Assembly (NCBI GenBank): GCA_965276635.1
Contig: CBDIBC010000004.1
Span: 248,001 to 312,000 of the forward strand
DNA length: 64,000 nt
DNA from: CBDIBC01 sp965276635
Lineage (GTDB): Bacteria; Actinomycetota; Acidimicrobiia; Acidimicrobiales; Palsa-688
Direction: 5' to 3'
Within the stretch, counting starts at the first letter, position 1. Each line of letters begins with the position of its first letter. Shown here piece by piece: positions 25,751 through 34,406 of the stretch. The notes beneath the pieces were generated by a model, which had not been told where the DNA came from, did not search any database, and saw only the letters and a program-made list of their open reading frames with translations. The translations under genes and the position numbers were made by a program.

Positions 25751-26623
25751 TCAGACCGATTGGTTTTGGGACGTCTCAATCTGGGTGTAGGACAGGATAC
25801 GGGCGAAGAGGGCGGTGGCCCGGTGTAGATCACCCGATGCGGGCGGCGGAACGTCGAGAGGGGTCAAGGTCGGGTCGAGATGGGCGTCGGCGGCGAGGGC
25901 TGCGCCGACCCGGCTGGCGTCGCGCACGACTCGGGGGTCGAGGCTCCAGACGGTCTCGAAGCGGCGGTCTCGGTCGGCGAGGTCGGTCGTGGCGGGCAGC
26001 TCCCAGCCGGCCACGCACGCTGCGTAGGTAGGAGCGTCACACACCAGCGCCCATTCGCGCTGTAGCGAGGCACCGGCGGCGACGGGGATCTCGACCGGAC
26101 GACCTGGCGGGCGGCGGAGCCGGGGGAAGTCGGCGAAGACAACTGCGGACTGGGCGCTGCGGGCCAGCTCCTGCCATCGCTTCTGGGATTGTCGGTAGAA
26201 CCGGGAATGCTGAAACGCGCCGTAGATCACCGGGCGGACGGCTCGGGCGCAGTATTCGTCCTCCATGGCCGAGGTGAGCGCCGAGAGAACGCTTTTGGTC
26301 AGGACCTGGGGGAACAGCTCAGGATGACCGGTCCGCAGAGACGCGAAGAATGAGTCGATGGGCGCGGCGACGTCCGCGGTGGTGGATGCGGCGATGGCTG
26401 CGTCCACGGATAGGCCTACGCGCCGGAGGCGGACGACCTCGGTCACCAGCGCCACGTCGCGTTCTTGGTAGCGGCGGTGACCGCCGGCACCGCGGACCGG
26501 TCGTGGGAAGCCGTGACGGATCTCCCAGGAGCGCACCGTGGCCGTCGCTACCCCGGACCGGCGGGCGAGCTCCCCGATGCTGAGCAACCCACCTTCAGTG
26601 GCAGCGATCGACTTCGCCGTCAT
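25751..26623 (-). CDS. MerR-family regulator with DICT sensory domain
   Basis: A 290-residue transcription regulator. The N-terminal MerR winged helix occupies about 12-85: LLSIGELARRSGVATATVRSWE, then GHRRYQERDVALV. The DICT domain fills about 110-265: SAVVFADFPRLRR, VEIPVAAGASLQREWALVCDAP and AGWELPATTDL are typical. DICT domains are linked by genome context to light and c-di-GMP responses, in part by prediction. The MAA sunscreen operon ends 1.9 kb away and a GGDEF-EAL gene lies 8 kb away, so light-dependent control is an attractive inference. The gene is divergent from the hemerythrin at 26760, 136 nt apart, where its own operator probably lies. Confidence 0.87.
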   Translation of the reverse strand: MTAKSIAATEGGLLSIGELARRSGVATATVRSWEIRHGFPRPVRGAGGHRRYQERDVALVTEVVRLRRVGLSVDAAIAASTTADVAAPIDSFFASLRTGHPELFPQVLTKSVLSALTSAMEDEYCARAVRPVIYGAFQHSRFYRQSQKRWQELARSAQSAVVFADFPRLRRPPGRPVEIPVAAGASLQREWALVCDAPTYAACVAGWELPATTDLADRDRRFETVWSLDPRVVRDASRVGAALAADAHLDPTLTPLDVPPPASGDLHRATALFARILSYTQIETSQNQSV

Positions 26624-26759
26624 GTTGAAGTTGCATTCGGCAACGCACGCAAGTCGAGTAGGATCTCACAAGTCGGGTGACAAATACCTGTGTTGGTGAT
26701 GGTCGCCCGCCACTGTCGCTCCAGCCCTCGGTGACCCGGCGCTGCCAAGGAGAGCACGA

Positions 26760-27305
26760 ATGACGATGATAGCGGTGCTCGAGGCCGAGCATGCCGAGTT
26801 GCAGGCCCTCTGGGTCCGCGTCAGTCTCCCCGACGAGGATCGCCCCGCGGTCCTCAAGCTCCTGATGCAGGCCACCGCCAGGCACGTTGCCTTAGAGAAA
26901 CAGATGCTGGTTCCGGTCCTCGAGGATCGCATCGTCGACGGTGGCGCCATGTCGAGTCGATGCGGAAACCAACACGACGAGATCGAGAGAATCCTGACCC
27001 TGCTCGAGCGGCGCAAGGTCAACTCTCCCGACGTCGCCGGCCTGGTCACCGAACTGATCGACGTCCTCGACTGCCACCTCGTCGACGCAGACACTACAGT
27101 CTTACCCGGGCTGCGGGCCGTCCTGTCCGAAGCGGAGCTGGCCGAGCTCGGCGAACGGATGCTGTCGGACGAACGGCGCTTGCTGACCCACTCCCATCCC
27201 AGCCTGCCCGACAGTGGCCCCCTCGCCGGGGTGACCAGAAGAGCCGCCGAGCTGTTCGACCGCGTCCGAGACAGCAGCACCGATATCGGCCGTACGACCA
27301 GCTGA
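26760..27305 (+). CDS. Hemerythrin-like HHE domain protein
   Basis: A 181-residue four-helix protein with the diiron-type ligands: H11, H42-x3-E46 (RHVALEKQ), H72 (NQHDEIE) and H106 with nearby acids (DCHLVDAD). Such proteins bind O2, NO or iron, or sense redox state; which one applies here is unknown. The C-terminal 40 residues beyond the fold are variable. It is transcribed divergently from the MerR-DICT gene, so that regulator may control it. AGGAGA lies 5 nt before the ATG. Confidence 0.86.
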   Translation: MTMIAVLEAEHAELQALWVRVSLPDEDRPAVLKLLMQATARHVALEKQMLVPVLEDRIVDGGAMSSRCGNQHDEIERILTLLERRKVNSPDVAGLVTELIDVLDCHLVDADTTVLPGLRAVLSEAELAELGERMLSDERRLLTHSHPSLPDSGPLAGVTRRAAELFDRVRDSSTDIGRTTS

Positions 27306-27543
27306 CCAAGCCGACAGCACCTTGCACCGCGTGACGAGCTCGGGCGACGCTCAGTCGGTGCTCTGATCAGCCACTTGGGCGCCGTGTCGAAGTTCCATTG
27401 CACAGACGGCTTCAAGGCGTTACGATCAATCCAACAGGTGATCCAGCCAAATGTCGCTTGCTGCGTGTGGTCCGAACCATATGACAGCAGCACCGTCGCT
27501 CCAGTCCTCTGGTGACGTTCGAACGTCGAAAAGGGGAAGACCG

Positions 27544-27942
27544 GTGATCGCGACACAACGTCATCCGCTAACGCCGACCGAAACGCAGAAGCCCAACGCC
27601 CTGACCGACCAGCGGCGGATGGGCCCGAGGGACCCGCTGACCAGCTCGGCCGCGCCTGGGCAGGAACGGCTCTGGCGTCTCGTCGGCTACGACAACCAGG
27701 CGTGGCGTCACCGGGCCGCGTGTCGTCAGGTCGACGCCGCGCTGTTCTTCCCGACCGGATCCACCGGTCTGGCGGCGGAAGTGGCCGACCAGGCGAAGAC
27801 GGTATGCCTGTCATGTCCGGTCCGGGGCGCCTGCTTGCAGTTCGCATTGACCACCAACCAGGAGTTCGGTGTTTGGGGCGGCCACGACGAAGACGAACGG
27901 CGCCAGCTCCGACGCGATTGGCGGACAGCCTCCCGCCGCTGA
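27544..27942 (+). CDS. WhiB-family iron-sulfur transcription factor
   Basis: A 132-residue Wbl protein that binds a [4Fe-4S] cluster through four cysteines, C60, C88, C91 and C97 (C-Xn-C-X2-C-X5-C). FPTG lies between the first and second cysteines, followed by the turn GVWGG and a basic C-terminus (RRQLRRDW). Wbl proteins act only in Actinomycetota, usually by binding the housekeeping sigma factor. GTG 27544 is favoured because GGGGAAGA precedes it by about 6 nt; earlier in-frame ATGs (27451, 27481) would add a non-conserved extension. The long N-terminal region (about 58 residues before the first Cys) does not clearly match a named Wbl class. Confidence 0.9.
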   Translation: MIATQRHPLTPTETQKPNALTDQRRMGPRDPLTSSAAPGQERLWRLVGYDNQAWRHRAACRQVDAALFFPTGSTGLAAEVADQAKTVCLSCPVRGACLQFALTTNQEFGVWGGHDEDERRQLRRDWRTASRR

Positions 27943-28476
27943 ACCCCTCGGTTTGCGCCGGGTGGGGCGCTCGAGGAGTGAGCGACGCGGCGATATGACC
28001 CCGTCGGCGGGAGCGGGAGCCGGATGGGTCGGGGGGTGCCGAGTTCGTGATCGGTTCCGAGCGCTCCGATTCCATAGAGAACGACGCCGCGGTCTCGTGG
28101 CTCGCTGAGGAGCGGGTCGGGTCCAGGCGCCATCCACGGTTGCGCTCGCCGGTGCTGTAGCAGTCCGGCCCGGAACGTCTTCCGCCACCGAGCCTCAGCC
28201 GTCATCCAGTGACCATGACCGACAATCGCGAGCGATACCTTACACATACCTGACGGGATGCGCCGGCCAGCCGACGGATTTGATTCCGTCGACCTTTGCC
28301 CATGAGAGAGGCCAGAGTTCTTTTCTTCTCCTGCGCCTCTGGGTGGTCAGCCGACCGCTCTCATTGCTAATCGATGAGATGACACTCATCACCAAAAAAT
28401 ATGGATGAAATCACCAGATACCGTCGGTTTAGCCATACTCTCGCCTGGTGTTCGACGCCAATGTCTCGCCACGGGC
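27943..28476. other. 534-nt intergenic region, AT-rich at its right end
   Basis: No plausible gene was found. GC falls sharply from about 28250 onward, with runs such as CACCAAAAAATATGG. A short inverted repeat GATGAG...CTCATC (28373-28390) sits in this AT-rich part. It is probably the promoter and control region of the surface-glycan operon that starts to its right. Confidence 0.55.
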
Positions 28477-28944
28477 ATGATAAGAGGAGTGCCACTTTGG
28501 GTGCGCCTCTTTGGTGTGTGCGTCTTTGTTCTCAGCTTCGTTGGCGCCGCGCTGGTGACTGACGTCGTCACTGCGCCGGCTGCGACTGCAGCGGTCTTGT
28601 GCCTGGACGCCTCTGGGCAGTTCGCCAGTTGCCCGGCGGCCAGTTCCGGACGGCTCAGAGGCCTCGCCGGCCCAGGTCAAACGTCGAACCCGCAGGGCGC
28701 CCCCCGGTATGTGACGTCAACCGGGATCGATCCAGTCGCTGCGCCGAGCGCGGTTGGTGGAGTACTCCTCGTGGTCGGCCTTCTGTCAGGGTTGCTTCTT
28801 CTTATGTCTCGGAGACCACGCGGCGGGCATCTGCGGGCGGTGGTGCGCCCGTCGCATTCGAATGGGACGTCCATTCTTGTCCGGCACCTTGTCAGCCGGC
28901 GCTTTTTGGGATTTCGGTCATCCAGAAGTGATCTGACTCCGTAA
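28477..28944 (+). CDS. Small secreted or membrane-anchored protein of unknown function
   Basis: A protein of about 155 residues without recognised domains. A short basic start is followed by a hydrophobic segment (LWVRLFGVCVFVLSFVGAAL), then a putative signal cleavage near APAATAA. A hydrophilic linker of about 60 residues has two Cys (LCLDASGQFASCPAA). A second membrane helix (GGVLLVVGLLSGLLLLM) is followed by RRPRGG. It has no LPxTG-type sorting motif. ATG 28477 is assumed; ATG 28405 would add 24 residues. It precedes the glycan operon with a 140-nt gap and could be a membrane accessory of it. Confidence 0.55.
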   Translation: MIRGVPLWVRLFGVCVFVLSFVGAALVTDVVTAPAATAAVLCLDASGQFASCPAASSGRLRGLAGPGQTSNPQGAPRYVTSTGIDPVAAPSAVGGVLLVVGLLSGLLLLMSRRPRGGHLRAVVRPSHSNGTSILVRHLVSRRFLGFRSSRSDLTP

Positions 28945-29084
28945 GAGCTCCCAGGGAGAACATGGATGTGGTCGGCTTGAGCTGACCGTTACATCTACAT
29001 TCTCGACAGCAGCGCTGAAGTCTCACTCCTTTCTTCTCTAGTCCTGCGCGCTCCGGCCCTTGACGCAATCACGAAAGTGGACCG

Positions 29085-30599
29085 TTGACAGCAACGGCTA
29101 TACATCCCGGAACCGAGACGAGCACCAGGCCGACGGGCGTCGGTGTCGCCAAGTTGCGTCCACGCCAGGCTGTCTCGGTGCGGACGCAAGTGGCACTTCT
29201 CACCGTCGTCGCACTCGGCATCAGACTGGTCATCGTCCGTGGGTTCTGGCTCGACGAAGCGACGAGCGGATATGACGCTCGCCTGTCGTACTCGGGCATG
29301 TTGCAGCAGCTCGTGCACGACAATCATCCGCCGCTCGAGTATTCGATCCTGTGGCTGGTCGCGCACACTGTCGGCTCGACGCAGACCGATCTGCGTCTAC
29401 CGTCCATCCTCTTTGGCACCTTGACCATCCCCATGCTGTACTTCGCCGGCCGGGCCCTGTACAACGAACGTGCCGGGGTGCTGGCCGCTGCCTTCGGCAC
29501 CGTCGGCGCCCTTGCTGTCTGGTACGCACAAGAAGCTCGGATGTATGCGCTGTTCATGCTGTTGGCGACCGTGACGATCTGGGCGCAGGCGAAGATCCTG
29601 TCCTCCCCCCACCGCCGCTACTGGCTCGGGTGGGTGGCGGCGAGCGCCGCCATGATCTGGACCCAGTGGTTCGCGTCGCTGGCGGTCGGCGCCGAGGTGC
29701 TCATCTTCGCGTGGTGGTTGACCTTTCATCCCATCGGACGCCAAAACCGAAAGCCCTTCGCCGTCGCCCTGGCTGGCATCATCGTGCTCTGCGCCCCAGG
29801 CATCCCGCTTCTGATAACGCAGTTCCGAAACAACCAGGCCAACGGGCTGGGCTTCGGCGGGCGAGCCGGGAGCGGCACGACGGGCGGGTTCTCGCCGTAC
29901 GGCATCTTCAACAACGTGGTGTGGGCGGTCATCGGTTACCACTCGAATGCAGTGGTGGCGTCGATCGTCGCCGTGTGGCCTCTCGGAATCCTCGGCGCGC
30001 TGGTCGTGCTCGGACGGCGGAGGCATCGCGCCAACCGGCAGCTGGTGGCGTTGATCGCGATCCCGATGGCCATCACCTTCTTAGCCAGCGCGAACGTCGC
30101 ACCCAGCCGCAGCCTGTTCGAGGTCCGGTACTTCATCGAAGCGGTACCAGCCCTCTACTTGCTCCTTGCCGGGGCTGTGTGCACGATGACCGCGAAGGTT
30201 TGGGCCCGCCGCGGCTTGGGGGGCGCCTTGTTTGCGGTGCTTGCCGTCGGTCTGGTGCTCCAACAGACCGATAGCGCCAACCCTCGTCTGTACGGCTATG
30301 ACACAGCATTCCGTCACATCGCTGCGGATGCCCGACCGGGCGACGAGATTCTCTACGCCCCCGGATACCTGAATGTGGACGTCAGCTACTTCGCACCGCA
30401 CACGCGAGCCGAGCCAGCCACTGCACTGAGCCCGGACTTGCCCGCCTCCGCGCAGGTCTTCGTGGTTGGTTCGTTCAACTTCGCCGGCAGCGACCTGGCG
30501 AACACCAACACCCAGCGGTTGCTCACGACGCTAGAGGCCAGGCGCCACCTCAACGCGGTGGTGAGGGCGCCAAACGTGACCGTGTGGGAGTTCTCGTGA
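29085..30599 (+). CDS. GT-C fold membrane glycosyltransferase (ArnT/PMT-like)
   Basis: A 504-residue polytopic protein with about ten membrane helices and a C-terminal periplasmic domain. The acidic motif in the first outer loop, FWLDEATSGYD (D57, E58), is the catalytic signature of GT-C enzymes that use polyprenyl-phosphate sugars as donors. RLPSILFGTLTIPMLYFAGR and WYAQEARMYAL are typical of this large family. The acceptor is unknown: a glycan, lipid or protein. It starts the overlapping gene row; its stop overlaps the CesA-like gene by 4 nt. The start is given as TTG 29085, the only early start in frame; GTG near 29178 is possible. It would pair with the GtrB- and GtrA-like proteins downstream. 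Confidence 0.85.
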   Translation: MTATAIHPGTETSTRPTGVGVAKLRPRQAVSVRTQVALLTVVALGIRLVIVRGFWLDEATSGYDARLSYSGMLQQLVHDNHPPLEYSILWLVAHTVGSTQTDLRLPSILFGTLTIPMLYFAGRALYNERAGVLAAAFGTVGALAVWYAQEARMYALFMLLATVTIWAQAKILSSPHRRYWLGWVAASAAMIWTQWFASLAVGAEVLIFAWWLTFHPIGRQNRKPFAVALAGIIVLCAPGIPLLITQFRNNQANGLGFGGRAGSGTTGGFSPYGIFNNVVWAVIGYHSNAVVASIVAVWPLGILGALVVLGRRRHRANRQLVALIAIPMAITFLASANVAPSRSLFEVRYFIEAVPALYLLLAGAVCTMTAKVWARRGLGGALFAVLAVGLVLQQTDSANPRLYGYDTAFRHIAADARPGDEILYAPGYLNVDVSYFAPHTRAEPATALSPDLPASAQVFVVGSFNFAGSDLANTNTQRLLTTLEARRHLNAVVRAPNVTVWEFS

Positions 30600-32221
30600 A
30601 CCGCTCCAGTGCCCAGGCGACCGCCCCGATCACCGCTGAGCATCGCCGAGCGCCTAAGAACGCCCACCGCCGCCCTCCAGTGCAGCGACTCCCGACAGAC
30701 CGGCGACGCCTCCTCCAGGCCGCGACACTGACCAATGTCATCCTTGCCGTGTGGTACTTCTCCTGGCTGCTTGCTCCCGCACAGGCAGGTACCGCCTGGC
30801 TCTATGCGCTCTTGGTAGCCGCTGAGCTGTTCAACCTGATACAAGCAGCCGGGTTCTGGTGGACCGTGCGAGCCGACCGCCCGACTACCGCGGCGCCACG
30901 CTGGGTAGACCCAATACCCCGCGTCGACGTCTTCATACCTACCTACAACGAGCCGGTCGACGTCGTCGAGCCGACTGTCGAAGCCGCCAGCCATCTCCAG
31001 GACGCCCAAGTCAAGGTCTACTTGCTCGACGATGGGAACCGCCCCGAGATGGCCAGCCTGGCGGCCCGTTACGGAGCCGAATACATCGCCCGCGCCCACC
31101 ACGGCGGCGCCAAGGCCGGGAACATCAACTACGCACTCGAACGGACCGACGCCCCGTTCGTCGCTGTGTTCGACTGCGATCACGTCCCTGGCCCGAACTT
31201 CCTGACCGAGACCATCGGGCACCTCCTCGATCACGATGTGGCGTTCGTGCAGACACCTCAGTACTACGCCAACCGTGACGCCGGACCTATCGCGGCAGCA
31301 GCAGCCGCCCAGCAAGACCTCTTCTTCGGGGTCATAGCTCGCGGGAAGCAAGCCAAGGGAGCGATGTTCTGCTGCGGCACGAACTTCGTGTTCCGTCGCC
31401 AGGCCCTCGACGAGGTCGGGGGCTTTCCAGAGCATTCACTCACCGAAGATTTCGAACTGTCCATGCGCCTCCACGAACGAGGCTGGCGCAGCGTCTATGT
31501 CGCCGCCGTCTTGGCTCGCGGCTTGGGGCCCGAGGATCTCGTCTCCTACGTGAGCCAGCAGGCACGGTGGTCGCAAGGCTGCCTGTCAGCCCTGCCCCGC
31601 ATCCTGCGCTACCGCCTACCGCTCCGCCTCAAGGCCCAGTACCTCCTGGCATCGTCTTATTTCCTGTCGGGGTGGACGGTCCTCATCTACATGTCGCTGC
31701 CCGTGCTACGGATCTTCGGTCACGTGCAGCCCATCCACCAGGGCTCGGCCGACCAGTTCCTCGCCCATTTCGTGCCCTACTTCGCCAGCTGCGTTCTCAC
31801 CGTCGCTATTGCCTCAGAAGGTCGCTACAGCTTCTCCGCCTACAGCCTGGCCGCCGCCAACTTCGGCACCCACATCCGGGCTGCCATCCGGGTGGTGACA
31901 CACCGGAGCGGTACGTTCGTGGTCACTCCCAAACACGGCGTCGACGGGCGCCAAGTCCGGCCGATGCTCCCGGCCTTGGCGGCCCTGGTTGTCCTGGTGG
32001 CCTCAGTGGGATACGCGCTCATCAGCCGGCCGAGTCCCTCATCCCTCACCAATGTGGCCTTCGCCTCAGTCCACATCGTCATCCTCTCAACCGGCTCGTG
32101 GAGCGCGCTTATCCGTCGCCGCCAGCCTCCCGAGACCATCATCGATCTCATCGAAGCCCCGATACAACCCGCCGAGGTCATTCTCGACGAGGTCGCTGCC
32201 GCCTCTCCGGGCCGCCGATGA
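30596..32221 (+). CDS. CesA-like processive family 2 glycosyltransferase
   Basis: A 541-residue membrane synthase of the cellulose/beta-glucan type. Two N-terminal helices (about 42-92) precede the cytosolic GT2 domain with D145-D146 (LLDDGN), DCD 193-195, TED 283-285 and the processivity motif QQARW 321-325. Three or more C-terminal helices form the pore (about 345-520). No PilZ domain follows, so direct c-di-GMP activation as in BcsA is not expected. GTG 30596 overlaps the preceding stop. The next gene encodes a GH8 enzyme, as in bcs operons, which supports a beta-1,4-glucan product; the sugar itself is inferred. No BcsB or BcsC homologue is present. Confidence 0.9.
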   Translation: MNRSSAQATAPITAEHRRAPKNAHRRPPVQRLPTDRRRLLQAATLTNVILAVWYFSWLLAPAQAGTAWLYALLVAAELFNLIQAAGFWWTVRADRPTTAAPRWVDPIPRVDVFIPTYNEPVDVVEPTVEAASHLQDAQVKVYLLDDGNRPEMASLAARYGAEYIARAHHGGAKAGNINYALERTDAPFVAVFDCDHVPGPNFLTETIGHLLDHDVAFVQTPQYYANRDAGPIAAAAAAQQDLFFGVIARGKQAKGAMFCCGTNFVFRRQALDEVGGFPEHSLTEDFELSMRLHERGWRSVYVAAVLARGLGPEDLVSYVSQQARWSQGCLSALPRILRYRLPLRLKAQYLLASSYFLSGWTVLIYMSLPVLRIFGHVQPIHQGSADQFLAHFVPYFASCVLTVAIASEGRYSFSAYSLAAANFGTHIRAAIRVVTHRSGTFVVTPKHGVDGRQVRPMLPALAALVVLVASVGYALISRPSPSSLTNVAFASVHIVILSTGSWSALIRRRQPPETIIDLIEAPIQPAEVILDEVAAASPGRR

Positions 32222-33303
32222 CCCGCTCACGAGGCGTCGTCGCTCTCGTCGCCGTCACCATCCTGGCGGCCGCCTGCGGGTCGACAGCGTCACCCCAAAC
32301 GTCGCCGACACCAGCACGGACATCCGCGGCCGCAGTATTCCTCGACCGGTATGTGGCGTCAGGCGGTCGCGTCGTCCGCCACGACCAAGGCGGCGACACC
32401 GTGAGCGAGGGACAAGCGTACGCACTGCTCCTCGACGTGGCTGTCGGCAATCGCACGCAATTCAGCGAAGTCTGGCAGTGGTCCCAACGCCACCTCAGCG
32501 AACCCGACGGGCTGCTCGCCTACCACTGGAACGATGGCCGGGTCACCGATACCAACTCGGCGGCCGACGCCGACCTCGATATCGCCCGCGCGCTTATGTT
32601 GGCCGCACACAAGTGGAACAACGCCGCGTGGAATGCAGATGCCCGGGCCTACGCCGCTGCGGTGTTGGCCAACGAGACCGTAACTATCGCCGGGCGCATC
32701 TGGTTGGTAGCCGGGCCGTGGGCCAGGCAAGGCAGCCTCTACACGGATCCGAGCTACCTCGACCCCGAGACATTCGCCATCCTTGCCGCCAACACAGGGG
32801 ATCAGCGATGGTCCCAGATCGCTGCCTCATCGGCGCTGGTCGTCGCCGCCGACACGAATAACGGGCGCCGTCTCCCATCTGACTGGGCGCAGATCGACTC
32901 ATCAGGTCGGGTACGGGCATCGCCGCCGCCCGGCGGAGGCAGCGTCCTGTACGGCTACGACGCTTTCCGAACCCTGGTGCGCCAAACCGAAGGCTGCGCG
33001 GCCGGGAACGGCCCCGCGGTCATCCGTGCTCTCGAGCCGCTGGCTGCTGCCACGGCTTCACCGAAAAACCGGGCAAACACCTACGACCAAGACGCCACCG
33101 TCTCCCAACCCGGCGACAACCCGCTGATGCTCGTCGCCGCGGCGGGCTCCGCGATGGCGTCGGGCGACGCCAAGGCAAGCGGCCGCTACCTCGACCAGGC
33201 CGCCGCGGCCAGCGCCCACCAGCCGAGCTACTACCTCGACGCCTGGGTCGCCCTCGGCCGCTACTTCCTGACCACCAATGTCCTCACCGGCTGCCCCACC
33301 TGA
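32218..33303 (+). CDS. Glycoside hydrolase family 8 lipoprotein (endoglucanase-like)
   Basis: A 361-residue GH8 enzyme with a lipoprotein signal peptide (VALVAVTILAAAC, lipidated Cys20), so it is anchored on the outer face of the membrane. The general acid is E64 in TVSEGQAYALLLDV, and the second acid lies in AADADLDIARAL (D117/D119/D121). YLDPETFAILA, LPSDWAQID and LYGYDAFRT are family-typical. In bcs operons BcsZ-type GH8 cellulases trim or help export the nascent chain. The start overlaps the CesA-like stop by 4 nt. Substrate is inferred from context. Confidence 0.87.
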   Translation: MTRSRGVVALVAVTILAAACGSTASPQTSPTPARTSAAAVFLDRYVASGGRVVRHDQGGDTVSEGQAYALLLDVAVGNRTQFSEVWQWSQRHLSEPDGLLAYHWNDGRVTDTNSAADADLDIARALMLAAHKWNNAAWNADARAYAAAVLANETVTIAGRIWLVAGPWARQGSLYTDPSYLDPETFAILAANTGDQRWSQIAASSALVVAADTNNGRRLPSDWAQIDSSGRVRASPPPGGGSVLYGYDAFRTLVRQTEGCAAGNGPAVIRALEPLAAATASPKNRANTYDQDATVSQPGDNPLMLVAAAGSAMASGDAKASGRYLDQAAAASAHQPSYYLDAWVALGRYFLTTNVLTGCPT

Positions 33304-33335
33304 CTGCCCGGCCATCCCCCCTGAAGGCGAATCTC

Positions 33336-34406
33336 ATGAACCCCGTCTACTCCATCGTCATCCCCGTGTTCAACGAGGCCGCCGGGCTCCGAGCCCTCGC
33401 AGACCGCGTCATTGAACTGCTCGGCCGCCTCGACGGTCATGGCGAAGTCATCCTCGTCGACGACGGCAGCCACGACGGCAGCTACGAGATCATGACTGCA
33501 CTCCGAGCCCAAGACAACCGGTTCAAGCCGGTCAAGCTGTCCCGGAACTTCGGTCACCAGACCGCGATCACCGCGGGGATGGACCTCGCCGTGGGCGACG
33601 CAGTCATCGTGATGGACGCTGACCTGCAAGACCCGCCCGAAGTCGTCCTCGAAATGGCCGCTCGCTGGCGGGAAGGCTACGAAATCATCTATGGGGTGCG
33701 GACCGACCGGACCACTGACACGTGGTTCAAACGGACGACAGCCGACGCCTTCTACCGCCTCCTTCGGCGACTCACCGAGGTCGACATCCCCCTCGATGTC
33801 GGAGACTTCCGGCTCATCGACCGCCGAGCGCTCAGCGCCTTCCTGGCCATGCGGGAGGGCAGCCGCTTCGTTCGAGGCATGGTCGCCTCGGTCGGTTTCC
33901 GACAGATAGGCGTCCCCTACCGACGCGAACCGCGCTTCGCCGGCGAGACCAAATATCCGCTCAGTAAGATGATCCGCCTGGCCACCGACGGCGTCGTCGG
34001 ATTCTCCCGAGCGCCGCTCCGCCTCGCCCTCCAAGCCGGCTTCGCGGTCGCCGCCCTCAGCCTCGCGGGCGGCGTGCTCGCCCTGATCATGAAGATCGTC
34101 GGCCTGTTCACCGTGCCCGGCTGGGCATCCCTGGTCTTCGTCATCTGCCTGCTCGGCGGCATCCAACTCACCGTCCTGGGCGTCATCGGCGAATACCTCG
34201 GCCGGATGTACGAGGAGACCCTCCACCGCCCGATCTACATCGTCAGCGACATGGCCGGGATCGTCGTCAGTGACGACCACGTCGCCGGCCGGGCAGTCAT
34301 CGCGCCACCACGACAAGCAATGCGGCCACCGCGTCAACCCGGGAAAGGCCCGAAAATACCGGTCCTCATCCCCGCATCCCCCACCGCAAAGGACATCGAA
34401 CTATGA
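33336..34406 (+). CDS. Polyprenyl-phosphate glycosyltransferase (GtrB/DPM1-like)
   Basis: A 356-residue family 2 glycosyltransferase. The N-terminal nucleotide-sugar domain has SIVIPVFNEA, VDDGSHDGS and MDADLQDPPEV. FRLIDRRALSAF and the arm GETKYPLSKMIRLA are typical. Two helices, about 232-254 and 264-290, anchor it. It would charge polyprenyl phosphate with a hexose from a nucleotide sugar. The tail of about 60 residues (IVSDMAG to the end) is Pro- and basic-rich and unusual. It overlaps the DUF4397-sortase gene by 4 nt. With GtrA (flippase) and the GT-C protein it makes a complete GtrA/GtrB/GT-C set. Confidence 0.9.
   Translation: MNPVYSIVIPVFNEAAGLRALADRVIELLGRLDGHGEVILVDDGSHDGSYEIMTALRAQDNRFKPVKLSRNFGHQTAITAGMDLAVGDAVIVMDADLQDPPEVVLEMAARWREGYEIIYGVRTDRTTDTWFKRTTADAFYRLLRRLTEVDIPLDVGDFRLIDRRALSAFLAMREGSRFVRGMVASVGFRQIGVPYRREPRFAGETKYPLSKMIRLATDGVVGFSRAPLRLALQAGFAVAALSLAGGVLALIMKIVGLFTVPGWASLVFVICLLGGIQLTVLGVIGEYLGRMYEETLHRPIYIVSDMAGIVVSDDHVAGRAVIAPPRQAMRPPRQPGKGPKIPVLIPASPTAKDIEL

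Noticed and set aside
28477..28944. Considered as a sortase substrate
   Set aside because: The C-terminus has a helix and basic tail but no LPxTG-like motif before it.
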